64,000 bases of DNA from Paenibacillus ihumii (GCF_001403875.1 NZ_LN884299.1:372001-436000); one strand, 5' to 3'. Shown: positions 1 through 8,677, numbered from the stretch's first letter. Notes: generated by a model not told the origin, from the sequence alone. Program-made: numbers and translations.

Positions 1-337
1 TGCTCCATGTGTCATGGGTTCCCCCGGCATCCTGCATTTGGTCAATGCTTGTCCCGTCCGGGCTCAAGCATATATAGTCATATCCAGCCTTAAGGCTTGT
101 GGAAGGACAGGAATCCAATAGCTTCGCCTCATTCGCATAACGCAGTTCTTTCGTGATTGTATGAGAGATGATTCGCACATGATCCTGGAGCTCGCTGCGC
201 TGCGTCGTCCGCTGAAAAGCATGCATTCCAAAGTTATAGGCAGACACAGCCAAAGATAGAACAAGAGATAACAGAACAAGCGCAGCTAATAGTTCTATTA
301 AGGTGACACCTTTCTGATCAAGCCTCCACTTCCGCAT
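1..337 (-). CDS. Minor prepilin, PilW-like (3' end outside window)
   Basis: The frame is open from an ATG at 337 (GGGAGGGG just upstream) to the window edge, giving at least 112 residues. Residues 9-33 are a class III prepilin signal: a short basic leader, then KGVTLIELLAALVLLSLVL, with cleavage expected after the Gly and Glu at +5. A hydrophilic helical region follows. It is the third of three consecutive pilin-like genes on the minus strand, in the order typical of PilX, PilV and PilW minor pilins, which prime type IV pilus or competence pseudopilus assembly in the membrane. Family assignment by the N-terminal motif is firm; the PilW label is positional inference. Confidence 0.8.
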   Translation of the reverse strand, partial: MRKWRLDQKGVTLIELLAALVLLSLVLSLAVSAYNFGMHAFQRTTQRSELQDHVRIISHTITKELRYANEAKLLDSCPSTSLKAGYDYICLSPDGTSIDQMQDAGGTHDTWS

Positions 338-414
338 GGCCCCTCCCGATCTGTCGTGACATTCATTTATAGCGATTGCAAAAAAACATATACATGGATC
401 ATTCAATATGTAGC

Positions 415-756
415 TTATGGACTTGAAGTATTATCAGGAATAAATACGATCATTGTGCTATTCGATGTCCCGGCAATCTCCTCTTCCACCATTTGCCCCT
501 CGATGACGATGCTATCCCCGCCACCAATCTTGGGAATGACAATCGTTGCACTCACTCCTGCTTGAGCCTCCTCAATATTCTGCCGGGTTTCGTGCAGCTC
601 TTCACTTCTGTCTCCAAACTTCATAACAGCCTGAAATCCATTCGTGAAAAACCCGATCAAAACCGCAGTCAATATTGTAAGCAAAACCATGGAAGCCAGC
701 ACCTCGATCAATGTAAATCCTTGCTCCCGCCTGACAGCATTCACCTCTTTCACCAT
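415..756 (-). CDS. Minor prepilin, PilV-like
   Basis: A protein of 113 residues when started at the ATG at 756, which has GGGAGAG about 8 nt upstream; an ATG at 771 is possible but has a poorer ribosome site. The signature QGFTLIEVLASMVLLTILTA (about residues 12-31) is a prepilin cleavage/methylation segment with Glu at +5. The C-terminal part is short and acidic, as in pseudopilins. It starts about 20 nt after the PilX-like gene and ends about 80 nt before the PilW-like gene, so the three are probably co-transcribed. It should be processed by a prepilin peptidase, which is not in this window. Confidence 0.8.
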   Translation of the reverse strand: MVKEVNAVRREQGFTLIEVLASMVLLTILTAVLIGFFTNGFQAVMKFGDRSEELHETRQNIEEAQAGVSATIVIPKIGGGDSIVIEGQMVEEEIAGTSNSTMIVFIPDNTSSP

Positions 757-775
757 GCCTTTCTCTCCCATAAGT

Positions 776-1867
776 CTACTCGCCACTCCATTTATGTCTT
801 TCGAACTTGCGAGTTGCATTGATAAAATTGGCTACATCTCTATCGTATGTAATCGAGTTACTTCCAACTAATTGAAGATTTTTAGTAATCATAGCCCCGG
901 TTAAGTTAATAGCTCCATTCGTATAGGTGTATGTCGCGGTCGGCGCATATAAGAGCACGCCATTCAAAGTAAAGGATCCATTTAAATGAATAGAATTTTT
1001 AACATGGAGAATTACTGTTTTTTTCGATAGGTTATTAATCGAGAAGGGGCTTGAAACTTCTATGCTATTTGCATAAATATGGATTGCCCCCGTACCGCTG
1101 CTCCCCAGAATATCGATGGTTCCATTTGGCTTAAAATGATTAAAGATAATATGTATATCGTTACGATCTATAACATTAATGGAAAACCCGTTGTTTCCTT
1201 GAAGTTCATAGTTTCCATAATTGGCAGACTGAGTAATGACGGTACCAGGGTTTAACGGAATGGCTGAGCCCGATATATTCGGAAACGGAATCTCGGGAGG
1301 GAATACTCCCTCATATCCAGGCTGCAGGGTGCCCCCCTCAATAAGATTACCAGCTCCGATCCCTGTGATTGATTTGCCTGCAGCGATATCACCTCCACCA
1401 AAAAAGGCACTGCTTCCATCTGCAGTAATATCCTCTTCAGCAAGAATAACGTGATTCATATTAATGATTGGGCCATCCGGGCCTAGGGTTAAGGTCGTCC
1501 GATTCGATATATTTCCAGCGGTTCCTTTGGAATTAATGATAATTGCATTTGAGTCGCTTGGGCTCCTCCTTACTTCTGCACGAAAAACCCCGTTGCCGAA
1601 AGAGATATCCTGATTCAGATAATTATTATTTAATTGAGCAATAGCTGCATCATTAAGAGTTACGGGATTATAGTTGTCAATAATATAAGCTGCAATCGCA
1701 TCTGCTCCCGATTTGGCAATGTAGAAAGCTTGTTCCCTTTTCTCCTGCACTATAGTTCGCGACGCTTGGCCTAGGCTCACAGCAAACAATGAAGCTCCAA
1801 GAATAAGAAGCGCCATCGACAAAATATACACCATGGGAAGAGCCGCTCCGCGTTCGTTCCTTAGCAC
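776..1867 (-). CDS. PilX N-terminal domain-type pilus assembly protein
   Basis: A GTG at 1867, with AAGGGG about 7 nt upstream, gives 363 residues; the frame is open for another 20 codons upstream without a better site. The N-terminus has NERGAALPMVYILSMALLIL, a pilin-like transmembrane helix lacking the canonical Gly-Phe-Thr-Leu motif, as in PilX proteins. The following heptad-like stretch is QASRTIVQEKREQAFYIAKS. The remaining 250 residues are rich in Gly, Asn, Ile and Ser and look like a repetitive beta-helix, as in predicted surface-exposed polymer-forming domains. First gene of the minor-pilin operon. Confidence 0.75.
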   Translation of the reverse strand: MLRNERGAALPMVYILSMALLILGASLFAVSLGQASRTIVQEKREQAFYIAKSGADAIAAYIIDNYNPVTLNDAAIAQLNNNYLNQDISFGNGVFRAEVRRSPSDSNAIIINSKGTAGNISNRTTLTLGPDGPIINMNHVILAEEDITADGSSAFFGGGDIAAGKSITGIGAGNLIEGGTLQPGYEGVFPPEIPFPNISGSAIPLNPGTVITQSANYGNYELQGNNGFSINVIDRNDIHIIFNHFKPNGTIDILGSSGTGAIHIYANSIEVSSPFSINNLSKKTVILHVKNSIHLNGSFTLNGVLLYAPTATYTYTNGAINLTGAMITKNLQLVGSNSITYDRDVANFINATRKFERHKWSGE

Positions 1868-1957
1868 CTGAGAACCCCTTTTCCTTGTGAAAAATTGGCA
1901 TTTATCTTCAATAAATAATACTAGCAAATATAAACATATAAGGTAATATGATCATAT

Positions 1958-2007
1958 GAATTTTCCCCATATTTCGAGAATTTTCTCCCTAAACAGGGGG
2001 AATTTTC
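1958..2007. promoter_or_regulatory. Three direct GAATTTTC repeats upstream of pilin operon
   Basis: The 8-mer GAATTTTC occurs at 1958, 1978 and 2000, 20 and 22 bp apart, i.e. about two helical turns. They sit 90-140 bp upstream of the PilX-like start, within the only gap that can hold the operon promoter. Helical phasing suggests a regulator binding one face of the DNA. No family is identified; ComK boxes (AAAA-N5-TTTT) are not an exact match. Confidence 0.4.
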
Positions 2008-2046
2008 TACAATATTCACTGAGTCTATTTGACCAATACAAATAGA

Positions 2047-2074
2047 GGGTCTGTGCGCTTTTAACGCCAGACCC
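2047..2074 (-). terminator. Hairpin downstream of the ABC exporter operon
   Basis: GGGTCTGTGCG pairs with CGCCAGACCC around an A/T-rich loop. It lies 70 bp after the permease stop codon and before the pilin promoter region. The following minus-strand sequence is only moderately T-rich, so termination is probable rather than certain. Confidence 0.5.
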
Positions 2075-2143
2075 CCGGCAGGGAATAATGTATCAGCTGC
2101 TTATAAGCTTGAGTCCTTCCTCTTATGCATTAGGCAAGACTGC

Positions 2144-2980
2144 CTACTGCTGGAAAATATCTTTACTGCCCGGAGTGCGGTTGATTCTTGAGAAGTCGAC
2201 TTTGGAAAAAGCCAGCGTGGAGAGGAGCAGAAACAAGACACCGAAGGAGAAAACGATAAGAATACTAATCTGAGGTGTGATGACGAAGCCGCTGACCTTG
2301 AACGCAAGCTGCTCTGCGATTAATTCATCTGCAGGCAGGGACATTTTCTCCAGGCTGAGCGCTCTGAAAAAGGCTGTGGCGTAGGTCATCGGATTAAACA
2401 GCGCGACATATCGCAGACCTTCCGGCAGCAGACTAAGCGGGACGTATACCCCGCACAGAAAGGTGATCGGAGTGGTGATAGCGACCGACACGATTTGAAA
2501 GGTCTGCGAGTTCTTGACCGCGGCCGCCAGAAATAATCCGAATGCCGAAAAGACGAGGCCCACCATGATCATAAAGCCAAGTATGGCTAGCGGCGTAAGG
2601 ACCGAGGTATACCTCATGCCGATAAAATAACCGATAATCAGAATAAGCACCCCCTGCAGAGAAGCGATCGTCGTCGAGGACAGCATTTGTCCGGCGGCAA
2701 TCTGCATCCTTTTGACAGGGCTCACCAGCACTTCCTTCATGTAGCCGGAGACGATATCCTCGATGGTCGAGGTCGCAATATTGAGCGAGGTCTGAAAAAC
2801 GACGATGATGACGATTCCTGCCAATACATAATTAATCGGGCTCTCGACGGCCGTACTTTGAAAGATCGTGCTCAGCAAATATAAATAGAAAAAAGGCATG
2901 ATCAGCAGCAGCACGAGCTGCACCCGATTGCGGGCAAACAGCTTGATATTTCTGAGCCATAATGCTCCAACGATCCGCAT
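2144..2980 (-). CDS. ABC-2 type transporter permease
   Basis: 278 residues with six predicted transmembrane segments; the ABC2_membrane/DrrB-like pattern is visible: basic start LWLRNIKLFARNRVQLVLL, a central LAILGFMIMVGLVFSAFGLF and the loop TPITFLCGVYVPLSLLPEGLRY near the fifth helix. It should form the membrane pore of an exporter with the ATPase encoded 6 nt upstream. Substrate cannot be read from sequence; DrrAB-type systems export drugs or lipids-like compounds. Co-regulation by the TetR gene at the head of the operon supports a toxic or xenobiotic substrate. Confidence 0.85.
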   Translation of the reverse strand: MRIVGALWLRNIKLFARNRVQLVLLLIMPFFYLYLLSTIFQSTAVESPINYVLAGIVIIVVFQTSLNIATSTIEDIVSGYMKEVLVSPVKRMQIAAGQMLSSTTIASLQGVLILIIGYFIGMRYTSVLTPLAILGFMIMVGLVFSAFGLFLAAAVKNSQTFQIVSVAITTPITFLCGVYVPLSLLPEGLRYVALFNPMTYATAFFRALSLEKMSLPADELIAEQLAFKVSGFVITPQISILIVFSFGVLFLLLSTLAFSKVDFSRINRTPGSKDIFQQ

Positions 2981-2986
2981 CTCCCG

Positions 2987-3907
2987 CTACCCCCTTATGT
3001 CTTTTCCCGTTATTTCGAGAAACACATCGTTTAATGTGCCTTTATTAATTTCAAGCTCATGAATACACGGCCTGTGCTCGCTGATGACCTCCAGAAAACG
3101 CGGCAGATCCGCAGCCCCGAGGTCGACAGCATAGTGCCCGCCATAGCCTTCAAAGGCCAGATCATGCTGCCGCAGGGCAGCTTCCAAAGCCGGTCCGTCA
3201 CTGCTGATCAGCTGTGCCTTATCTTTCGTGTAGCGCTGCTTCAACGCGCGAGGCGTATCGAAGGCAATGATCCTGCCATGGTCCATGACCGCCACCTTAT
3301 CGCTGATCTCGGCCTCCTCCATATAATGCGTCGTTAAGAAGATCGTCAGCTGCTGCTCCTTCTGGAGCCTCGCAATATACTCCCAAATATTCGCTCGTGT
3401 CTGAGGATCCAGCCCTGTTGTCGGCTCGTCGAGGAACAGCATCTTCGGCTGGTGCAGCAGGCTGCGGGCGATTTCCACCCGCCGCTTCATGCCGCCGGAC
3501 AGGCTTGTGACCATCGCCTTCCTCCACTCGCTCAAATCGACGATTTCCAGGACGAAGCGAATCCGCTCGTTTATAAGCGATTTGGGCAGACCATAAAAAT
3601 GACCGTGCATCGTTAGATTCTCCTCCACTGTCATCTTGCTGTCCAGGGTCGACTCCTGAAAGACGACGCCGATTACGCTCCTGACCGCATCCTTATCCCG
3701 GCTGAGATCCTTGCCATCGATGAGCAGCGTGCCTGAGGTCTTCTCAAATATCGTGCACAAGGTGTTGATGGTCGTGCTTTTCCCCGCCCCATTGGGACCG
3801 AGAAAGGCAAAGATGCTTCCGCGCTCCACCTCAAAGGAAACATGATCGACCGCCGTAAAATCCCCATATTTCTTAACAAAATCCCGGACGACAATCATAT
3901 TGTCCAT
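2987..3907 (-). CDS. ABC exporter ATP-binding protein (DrrA-like)
   Basis: 306 residues from the ATG at 3907, preceded by AAGGGGGA; a start 7 codons upstream has no good ribosome site. Walker A is GPNGAGKST, the signature LSGGMKRR, Walker B LLFLDEPTTGLDP and the switch His lies in LTTHYMEEAE. The extra about 80-residue C-terminal part, with LEINKGTLNDVFLEITGK at the end, is the DUF4162-like tail of DrrA-type ATPases. Second gene of the TetR-ATPase-permease operon; energises export through the neighbouring permease at the inner face of the membrane. Confidence 0.9.
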   Translation of the reverse strand: MDNMIVVRDFVKKYGDFTAVDHVSFEVERGSIFAFLGPNGAGKSTTINTLCTIFEKTSGTLLIDGKDLSRDKDAVRSVIGVVFQESTLDSKMTVEENLTMHGHFYGLPKSLINERIRFVLEIVDLSEWRKAMVTSLSGGMKRRVEIARSLLHQPKMLFLDEPTTGLDPQTRANIWEYIARLQKEQQLTIFLTTHYMEEAEISDKVAVMDHGRIIAFDTPRALKQRYTKDKAQLISSDGPALEAALRQHDLAFEGYGGHYAVDLGAADLPRFLEVISEHRPCIHELEINKGTLNDVFLEITGKDIRG

Positions 3908-4012
3908 GGGCGTTCTCCCCCTTACCAATTGTAATTGTACTATGCCTATAACCAGGCAGCAGGCACGAACTTGTCCATAGCGCCCTTCCCTATTCCCTTC
4001 CCAATTCGGCCT

Positions 4013-4678
4013 TTAAACTTGAGGGGCTTCGCCTTGGTCTTCACTCTGGCCCTGGCCCAAAATATCCAGCATATACGCGAAGCTGCCTTTGGCAGCACCC
4101 AAGGTCGTTTCGAGAATATGGGTGAAGGCAACGGCCTTTTGCATCAATTCAGGGGGTTCCCAATTGAAAATCCCCTCATCGAATAAGAATTGGGCGGATG
4201 CAAGCAGAAATTCCACCGTCTCTTTGGGGTGAGGTGTATGAAATGAGCCTTCTGCGATGCCCTGCTCAATGACCTCTGTCAACACCGGAGTGAGCTGCAG
4301 AATACTTTCCACCAGGCTTTTCTGATGCATCTCCGCATTGTTGACCTGGTGCAGCTGCTCAAGCATCTGCTCCTTGCTCTGCCCGGCCTCCGGCTTCTGA
4401 GCCATCAGAATGCGAAACATTTTCTCGTGGGCCGTCAGACGGGGATCTGAAGCAATTTCCTTGGCGGCTCTCACTCCGGCATCGATAAAGCGCAGAACAA
4501 TGGCTTCCATGACCTCTTCCTTGGATTGAAAATGATAATAGAACGTGCCCTTGGCAATGCCAACGGCGTTCAGAATGTCGTTTACTGTCGTATGGACATA
4601 GCCTTTGGTCGTAAAAAGCGTTTCGGCTGCGTCCAAAATTTCATTTCTGCGTTCCTCGGGTTTTTTAACGATTCTCAT
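4013..4678 (-). CDS. TetR/AcrR family transcriptional repressor
   Basis: 221 residues. Residues 8-54 form the TetR helix-turn-helix: RRNEILDAAETLF then TVNDILNAVGIAKGTFYYHF. The C-terminal 160 residues are helical and variable, as expected for ligand binding. It is the first gene of the exporter operon, and a perfect 19-bp palindrome overlaps its promoter, so autorepression relieved by the exported compound is the simplest model. Start at 4678 follows GGAGGT with a somewhat long spacer. Confidence 0.88.
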   Translation of the reverse strand: MRIVKKPEERRNEILDAAETLFTTKGYVHTTVNDILNAVGIAKGTFYYHFQSKEEVMEAIVLRFIDAGVRAAKEIASDPRLTAHEKMFRILMAQKPEAGQSKEQMLEQLHQVNNAEMHQKSLVESILQLTPVLTEVIEQGIAEGSFHTPHPKETVEFLLASAQFLFDEGIFNWEPPELMQKAVAFTHILETTLGAAKGSFAYMLDILGQGQSEDQGEAPQV

Positions 4679-4702
4679 GGCTATAGGTTGACCTCCATTT
4701 AT

Positions 4703-4721
4703 TAGACCGACCGTCGGTCTA
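4703..4721. promoter_or_regulatory. TetR operator palindrome
   Basis: TAGACCGACCGTCGGTCTA has 9-bp perfectly inverted arms around one central base. It is 25 bp upstream of the TetR start and just downstream of the likely promoter. GACCGAC/GTCGGTC arms are typical of operators bound by TetR-family exporter repressors. Confidence 0.8.
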
Positions 4722-4727
4722 CAATGA

Positions 4728-4756
4728 AAGTAACATTATTTCAACTCCGACGTCAA
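4728..4756 (-). promoter_or_regulatory. Promoter of TetR-ABC exporter operon
   Basis: On the minus strand TTGACG (4751-4756) is followed after 17 bp by a weak minus-10 TTACTT (4728-4733). The TetR palindrome lies across the expected transcription start. The minus-10 is poor, so exact placement is tentative. Confidence 0.45.
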
Positions 4757-4787
4757 GGGTATTTCTTAAAATACTTAATCAAATTAT

Positions 4788-4822
4788 AAGGCCCAACCTT
4801 AGATATCTTAAGGCTGGGCCTT
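4788..4822 (-). terminator. Hairpin after the 5'-nucleotidase gene
   Basis: AAGGCCCAACCTTA and TAAGGCTGGGCCTT are inverted with one mismatch around GATATC. It lies 17 bp past the nucleotidase stop. The stem sequence CCCAGCCTTA resembles the dispersed hairpins described elsewhere in this window, but the loop is shorter and it lacks their flanking promoter, so I treat it as a terminator relative of that family. Confidence 0.6.
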
Positions 4823-4838
4823 AGGGCATAAACAACGG

Positions 4839-5798
4839 TCATTCTTTGTTCTTCTCTGAAACGCTCTTCTTAATTTTATTTGTTATTCCAAACGGGACAT
4901 GAACAGATGGCACGATCCTAGCAACGCCCTCAATGTGCCCAACCTGGTCATCGAAGAATATATGGGGTTTAAATATTCGCAAGACTCTGCCTTTATCGAT
5001 TCCTCCTAGAAAAAAAGCCTCATCCACCCTAATATCCAAATTTCTCAGTGTCGTGATCACTCTCTCATGTGCAGGGGCGTTCCTGGCCGTGGCAATCGCG
5101 ATTCTTATTCGGGGCTTATCTTTGTCGCTTGCTGGATACTTCTCTAAAATTCTTTTCTGCAATTTGGATATCTCTTCAAAAAATTTCAATAACGGACCAG
5201 GCGGAAGCGATTCACTGGCTTTTGACCTTTCGTGGTCATGAAACAAAGCCAATTCCCCTCCCAGCTGAAAGACGGATTCAGCCGAATCATCGGCGATAAT
5301 TCCATCGAAATCAAATGCGATCCGAAGCTCCCGATCCTCGTCATTGTCGATGTAGTCCGTCGGGTAAATGCAGCCAGCTGGAAATCCTCGTTCGACGGCT
5401 TCCTTAACATCATCAGGATTCCCCGACAAGAAGATCGACGCATTAAAAGCCTCCATGTATTGAAAAGGATTACTGCCTGCGATGAATACTGCTCGGCTAA
5501 TAGGGAGCTGGTAATGTTCTATCGATTTAAACACTCGAAGCCCGGTATCCGGATCATTGCGAGATAACAAAACAACCTCAACGGGCTGTTCCTCTGGCTC
5601 ATCCGTATTTATACTAAGCAGTCTTTTTATTAAAGGAAATGCGACTCCTGTTTCAAGAACGGCTTGTTCATTTTCCCGCTGGTATTTTCTATAGGCATCT
5701 TCCCCGTGTTCTCGAAATACGCGATCGGATTCACTTAAATCAAACAACGCACTCGAAGCGACTGCAATTACAAACTTGTCCTCGATATTATAAGGCAT
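4839..5798 (-). CDS. 5'-nucleotidase (cytosolic 5'-nucleotidase 1-like)
   Basis: 319 residues, matching the 5'-nucleotidase family PF06189. Expected hallmarks are visible: FVIAVASSALFDL at the N-terminus, VVLLSRNDPDTGLRVFKSIE in the middle, the HAD-like motif AFDFDGIIADDSAE, and a late HIFFDDQVGH motif. The enzyme would dephosphorylate nucleoside monophosphates in the cytoplasm. AAGGAGAAGG precedes the ATG and overlaps the end of the VOC remnant. The product is followed by a hairpin terminator. Function of bacterial members is little studied; family call is secure. Confidence 0.85.
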   Translation of the reverse strand: MPYNIEDKFVIAVASSALFDLSESDRVFREHGEDAYRKYQRENEQAVLETGVAFPLIKRLLSINTDEPEEQPVEVVLLSRNDPDTGLRVFKSIEHYQLPISRAVFIAGSNPFQYMEAFNASIFLSGNPDDVKEAVERGFPAGCIYPTDYIDNDEDRELRIAFDFDGIIADDSAESVFQLGGELALFHDHERSKASESLPPGPLLKFFEEISKLQKRILEKYPASDKDKPRIRIAIATARNAPAHERVITTLRNLDIRVDEAFFLGGIDKGRVLRIFKPHIFFDDQVGHIEGVARIVPSVHVPFGITNKIKKSVSEKNKE

Positions 5799-5815
5799 GA
5801 TTCTATCCCTTCTCC

Positions 5816-6004
5816 TTAGCTAAAACAGGTACAAAACATAATAATATTCCCGTCAGGATCTTTGAATGAGAATTCCGACAGGTCAGGAAAGACCTGAATT
5901 TCTGTAACGATTTCCGAACCTAAGCTCTGTACATGCTGATAGGCCTCATGAATATTTTCGCAGCTTAAATTAAACAAAGGCCATAGCTTGATACCCTCCC
6001 TTTT
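5816..6004 (-). pseudogene. Remnant of a VOC/glyoxalase-family protein (C-terminal part)
   Basis: Reading on in the same frame after the TAG of the APH-like gene gives about 62 codons to a TAA at 5816. They include LFNLSCENIHEAYQHVQSLG and FSFKDPDGNIIMFC, which is the typical C-terminal half of a VOC domain (helix followed by the DPDGN strand). There is no start codon and no N-terminal half. It most likely is a decayed fragment left by recombination. Translation by stop readthrough from the upstream gene is possible but unsupported. Confidence 0.65.
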
Positions 6005-6814
6005 CTATGAAATTGTCTTCAATCTCGCTCTGATGTCCAGCAATAATGCATTTTTCTCTGCATCAGGTATTCCATCCGCAAGTCTCGCGGCAGCTACCGG
6101 CAATATCCATGGATCTACTTCGGCATAATCCTTGTTCGCAAGCTTCATATAATGCCTGATATATTGGTTCTTGATGCGTCTTCTAAAGAAATTGATAAGG
6201 AGGCCTTTGGTTTTTGGAGTCCCTTCCGGCAATGTGCCATAAGTCAACAGAAGTACGGACCTGGCGAGATCACCCAGCGGATGGCCAGCCATTCCAGTCA
6301 TCCAATCAATCACCCAGCTATGACTTTCATCTCCCACCAATACATTGTCGGGATGATAATCTCCGTGGCAAAGCTTATGATCCTCGGGCAGGCCTTGAAG
6401 ATAGCGAATAATCTTCGACTTCTCTGCATCGGTTAGGAGCGGGGCAGATTGAATATTATGAGCCAGTATCTCTTTATGATTCCTGTTCAAGTCCGCAGCG
6501 GAATGGGAATGCACATGATGATGAAGGGCGGCTAACGTCCTGGAAAACCGCTTGATCCGCAGAGGTCTCTGTGTCATTAAATGAAGCAGGGAAGTGCCTG
6601 GAACCCGTTCAAAAATAATACCCAGCCTTCCCTCCCTCTCAACCATCTCAAAGGGCCTCGGAACATGGATGCCCAGGTTATGCACGTACCGGCTGACCCC
6701 ATATTCCTCATGAATCGCTTCTATAGGAAAGCCCTTCTTATAAAGCTTTAAAACTTTGTTATCATCGGCAACGAATATATCTGCTGTTCTCCCCTGGCCC
6801 ATCTGCTCCAACAA
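6005..6814 (-). CDS. Aminoglycoside phosphotransferase (APH)-family kinase
   Basis: 269 residues; TTG start at 6814 behind AAGGAGGTGACCG. Kinase-like motifs: VLKLYKKG carries the ATP-binding Lys, LCHGDYHPDNVL is the catalytic loop, and WVIDWMTGMAGHPLGDLAR contains the Mg-binding Asp. This resembles the small APH-like proteins often annotated as TIGR02172-type; substrate may be a small alcohol or an antibiotic and cannot be inferred. It lies directly behind one copy of the dispersed promoter-hairpin cassette. Confidence 0.8.
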   Translation of the reverse strand: MLEQMGQGRTADIFVADDNKVLKLYKKGFPIEAIHEEYGVSRYVHNLGIHVPRPFEMVEREGRLGIIFERVPGTSLLHLMTQRPLRIKRFSRTLAALHHHVHSHSAADLNRNHKEILAHNIQSAPLLTDAEKSKIIRYLQGLPEDHKLCHGDYHPDNVLVGDESHSWVIDWMTGMAGHPLGDLARSVLLLTYGTLPEGTPKTKGLLINFFRRRIKNQYIRHYMKLANKDYAEVDPWILPVAAARLADGIPDAEKNALLLDIRARLKTIS

Positions 6815-6860
6815 CGGTCACCTCCTTAAAATCAAATTAGCCTTCCATCATTACAGAAAA

Positions 6861-6956
6861 AGCCCCAGCCTTAAGATCGCTCTTATCTTAGGCTGAGGCG
6901 TTGTTATGCGAGCTTATTTACTTGATTATACCTCCGATTCTCCCGTGGCGACAGCC
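6861..6956 (-). repeat. Promoter-hairpin cassette copy B (upstream of APH-like gene)
   Basis: On the minus strand: GGCTGTCGC (6948-6956), 17 bp, TATAAT (6925-6930), about 24 bp containing AGCTCG, then a hairpin (6861-6900) with arms GCCTCAGCC and GGCTGGGGC and loop containing AAGAGCGATCTT. It ends 47 bp before the APH-like start. A T-run follows the hairpin, so it could also terminate the MOSC transcript. Shares box, minus-10, spacing and loop with copies at 21889 and 43939. Confidence 0.7.
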
Positions 6957-6992
6957 CTGATATCCGTATCAACGAAAACACGAAAAAGCTTA

Positions 6993-7676
6993 TTACCTTT
7001 CGCCCGTTAATCGTTCCTTAGTATCCGTCTCGCTTCCTTCAAGTCGTTTAGTCAGCGTCTTTCTCCAATTGTCCGAGAGTTCTTCAACTTCAAGAATCCT
7101 GGCTATTCCTTCAAGATTATCTTTATCACGATGCATGATCTGGTTCGCGTAAGAAACCGTAATTGCCTTCGAATGCCTGTCGATGATCTGCAGTCCATCG
7201 GCTTTGGATACGAGCCCTTCTTGAAGCACGCGGAAATAAAAGCCCGTATATCCGGTCTCCTGCACCTTCAGCGGCATATCGGGCGCGCCGTACTTTACGG
7301 ACAATTTGAAGCATGGCTGCCTAGGCTGACTTACCTGCACCACCGCTTCCCCCAGCTGAAAAATATCGCCGATGCAAACCTCCGTCTCCAGCAGGCCCCG
7401 CGTCGTTAAATTCTCACCAAACGCGCTATGGCCCAACGCCCGATCCAATTCCCTCTCCCAATAGGGATAGTGTTCATAAGGATACACACAGACTGCTTTC
7501 TCCCTTCCCCCGTGGTGAACAAGGTCGGCTTGACCGTCCCCTTCGAAGTTCAACCAGGACAAGAATAGCGGCTCATCGCTGGGCATTTTGAATATGCCTG
7601 TAGACACCTCCTTTTTATTAAACTGCACTTGTACGGGTTTGCCTACATTGATGGATATAATTTCACCCTGCCCCAT
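6993..7676 (-). CDS. MOSC domain protein (YiiM-like)
   Basis: 227 residues in the YiiM arrangement: N-terminal IISINVGKPVQVQF, GDGQADLVHHGGREKAVCVYP, then FGENLTTRG and the conserved cysteine in VSQPRQPCFKLS, followed by a C-terminal 3-alpha segment (YANQIMHRDKDNLEGI). MOSC proteins carry molybdenum cofactor or sulfur; YiiM of E. coli reduces N-hydroxylated compounds. The catalytic Cys is present. Stands alone between cassette B and pdxS. Confidence 0.85.
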   Translation of the reverse strand: MGQGEIISINVGKPVQVQFNKKEVSTGIFKMPSDEPLFLSWLNFEGDGQADLVHHGGREKAVCVYPYEHYPYWERELDRALGHSAFGENLTTRGLLETEVCIGDIFQLGEAVVQVSQPRQPCFKLSVKYGAPDMPLKVQETGYTGFYFRVLQEGLVSKADGLQIIDRHSKAITVSYANQIMHRDKDNLEGIARILEVEELSDNWRKTLTKRLEGSETDTKERLTGER

Positions 7677-7732
7677 TAGGGATCACTTCCGTTTCCTACT
7701 TTGAATTCAGGAATCCACTGCCTCTCTTCTCA

Positions 7733-8614
7733 TTATATACCACGTTCCTGCATGCGGTCGCCTGCCTCTAGCTTCGAGATTTCTATCCCTTTCATGGGGG
7801 CACCCAGATTTTTGGATATTTTTGCAATTAAACCAAAATCCATATAATGCGTCGTCGCCTCCACAATGGCCCGGGCAAATTTCTCCGGCTGCTCGGATTT
7901 GAAAATACCTGATCCAACAAACACACCGTCGGCTCCCAAAGTCATCATTAAAGCCGCATCAGCGGGAGTAGCGACCCCTCCGGCAGCAAAATTAACAACC
8001 GGTAATCTTCCTGTTTCCTTGACCTGCAGCAATAATTCATAAGGTGCGCCGAGCTGCTTGGCCTCCACCATGAGTTCATCCCTGCTCATTCCCTGCACTT
8101 TTCGTATTTGTCCGAGCATCATGCGCATATGGCGCACCGCCTCGACAATATTCCCCGTCCCCGGCTCCCCTTTGGTGCGAATCATCGATGCCCCCTCTCC
8201 GATGCGGCGCAGGGCTTCTCCCAAATCCCTGGCCCCGCAAACGAACGGAACGGCAAACTCATTTTTGTCGATATGGAAAATATCATCGGCTGGCGTTAAC
8301 ACTTCACTTTCGTCGATGTAGTCCACACCTAGGGCTTCAAGTACCCGGGCTTCTACATAGTGGCCGATCCGCGCTTTCGCCATTACAGGGATCGATACAG
8401 CCTGCATCACCTGCTCTACAACAGTCGGATCAGCCATGCGCGCCACTCCGCCTGCCGCGCGGATGTCTGCCGGCACCTTTTCCAGCGCCATGACGGCAGT
8501 GGCTCCGGCTGCTTCTGCAATTTTGGCCTGCTCGGCATTCATCACGTCCATGATGACGCCGCCTTTTTGCATTTCCGCCATTCCTCGTTTGACTCGGTTC
8601 GTTCCTGTCTCCAT
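7733..8614 (-). CDS. pdxS: Pyridoxal 5'-phosphate synthase subunit PdxS
   Basis: 293 residues, full family length. PdxS makes PLP from ribose 5-phosphate, glyceraldehyde 3-phosphate and ammonia supplied by PdxT, as a dodecameric cytosolic complex. Near-identical family blocks are visible: [17 protein letters not shown], the lysine in VMAKARIGH, the second lysine in [15 protein letters not shown] and [12 protein letters not shown]. Start follows GGAGGAATGAGAG. It is downstream of serC by 63 bp and probably in one operon. No pdxT is present here, which is unusual for this gene. Confidence 0.95.
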   Translation of the reverse strand: METGTNRVKRGMAEMQKGGVIMDVMNAEQAKIAEAAGATAVMALEKVPADIRAAGGVARMADPTVVEQVMQAVSIPVMAKARIGHYVEARVLEALGVDYIDESEVLTPADDIFHIDKNEFAVPFVCGARDLGEALRRIGEGASMIRTKGEPGTGNIVEAVRHMRMMLGQIRKVQGMSRDELMVEAKQLGAPYELLLQVKETGRLPVVNFAAGGVATPADAALMMTLGADGVFVGSGIFKSEQPEKFARAIVEATTHYMDFGLIAKISKNLGAPMKGIEISKLEAGDRMQERGI

Positions 8615-8677
8615 CTCTCATTCCTCCATATTTTCAAGTATCCAAACTTATTAAGTTAAACCCATCCGAAGGGCGTT

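Noticed and set aside
64..279. 71-codon minus-strand frame at the left edge
   Set aside because: The prepilin frame from ATG 337 covers it in another phase with a clear pilin signal.
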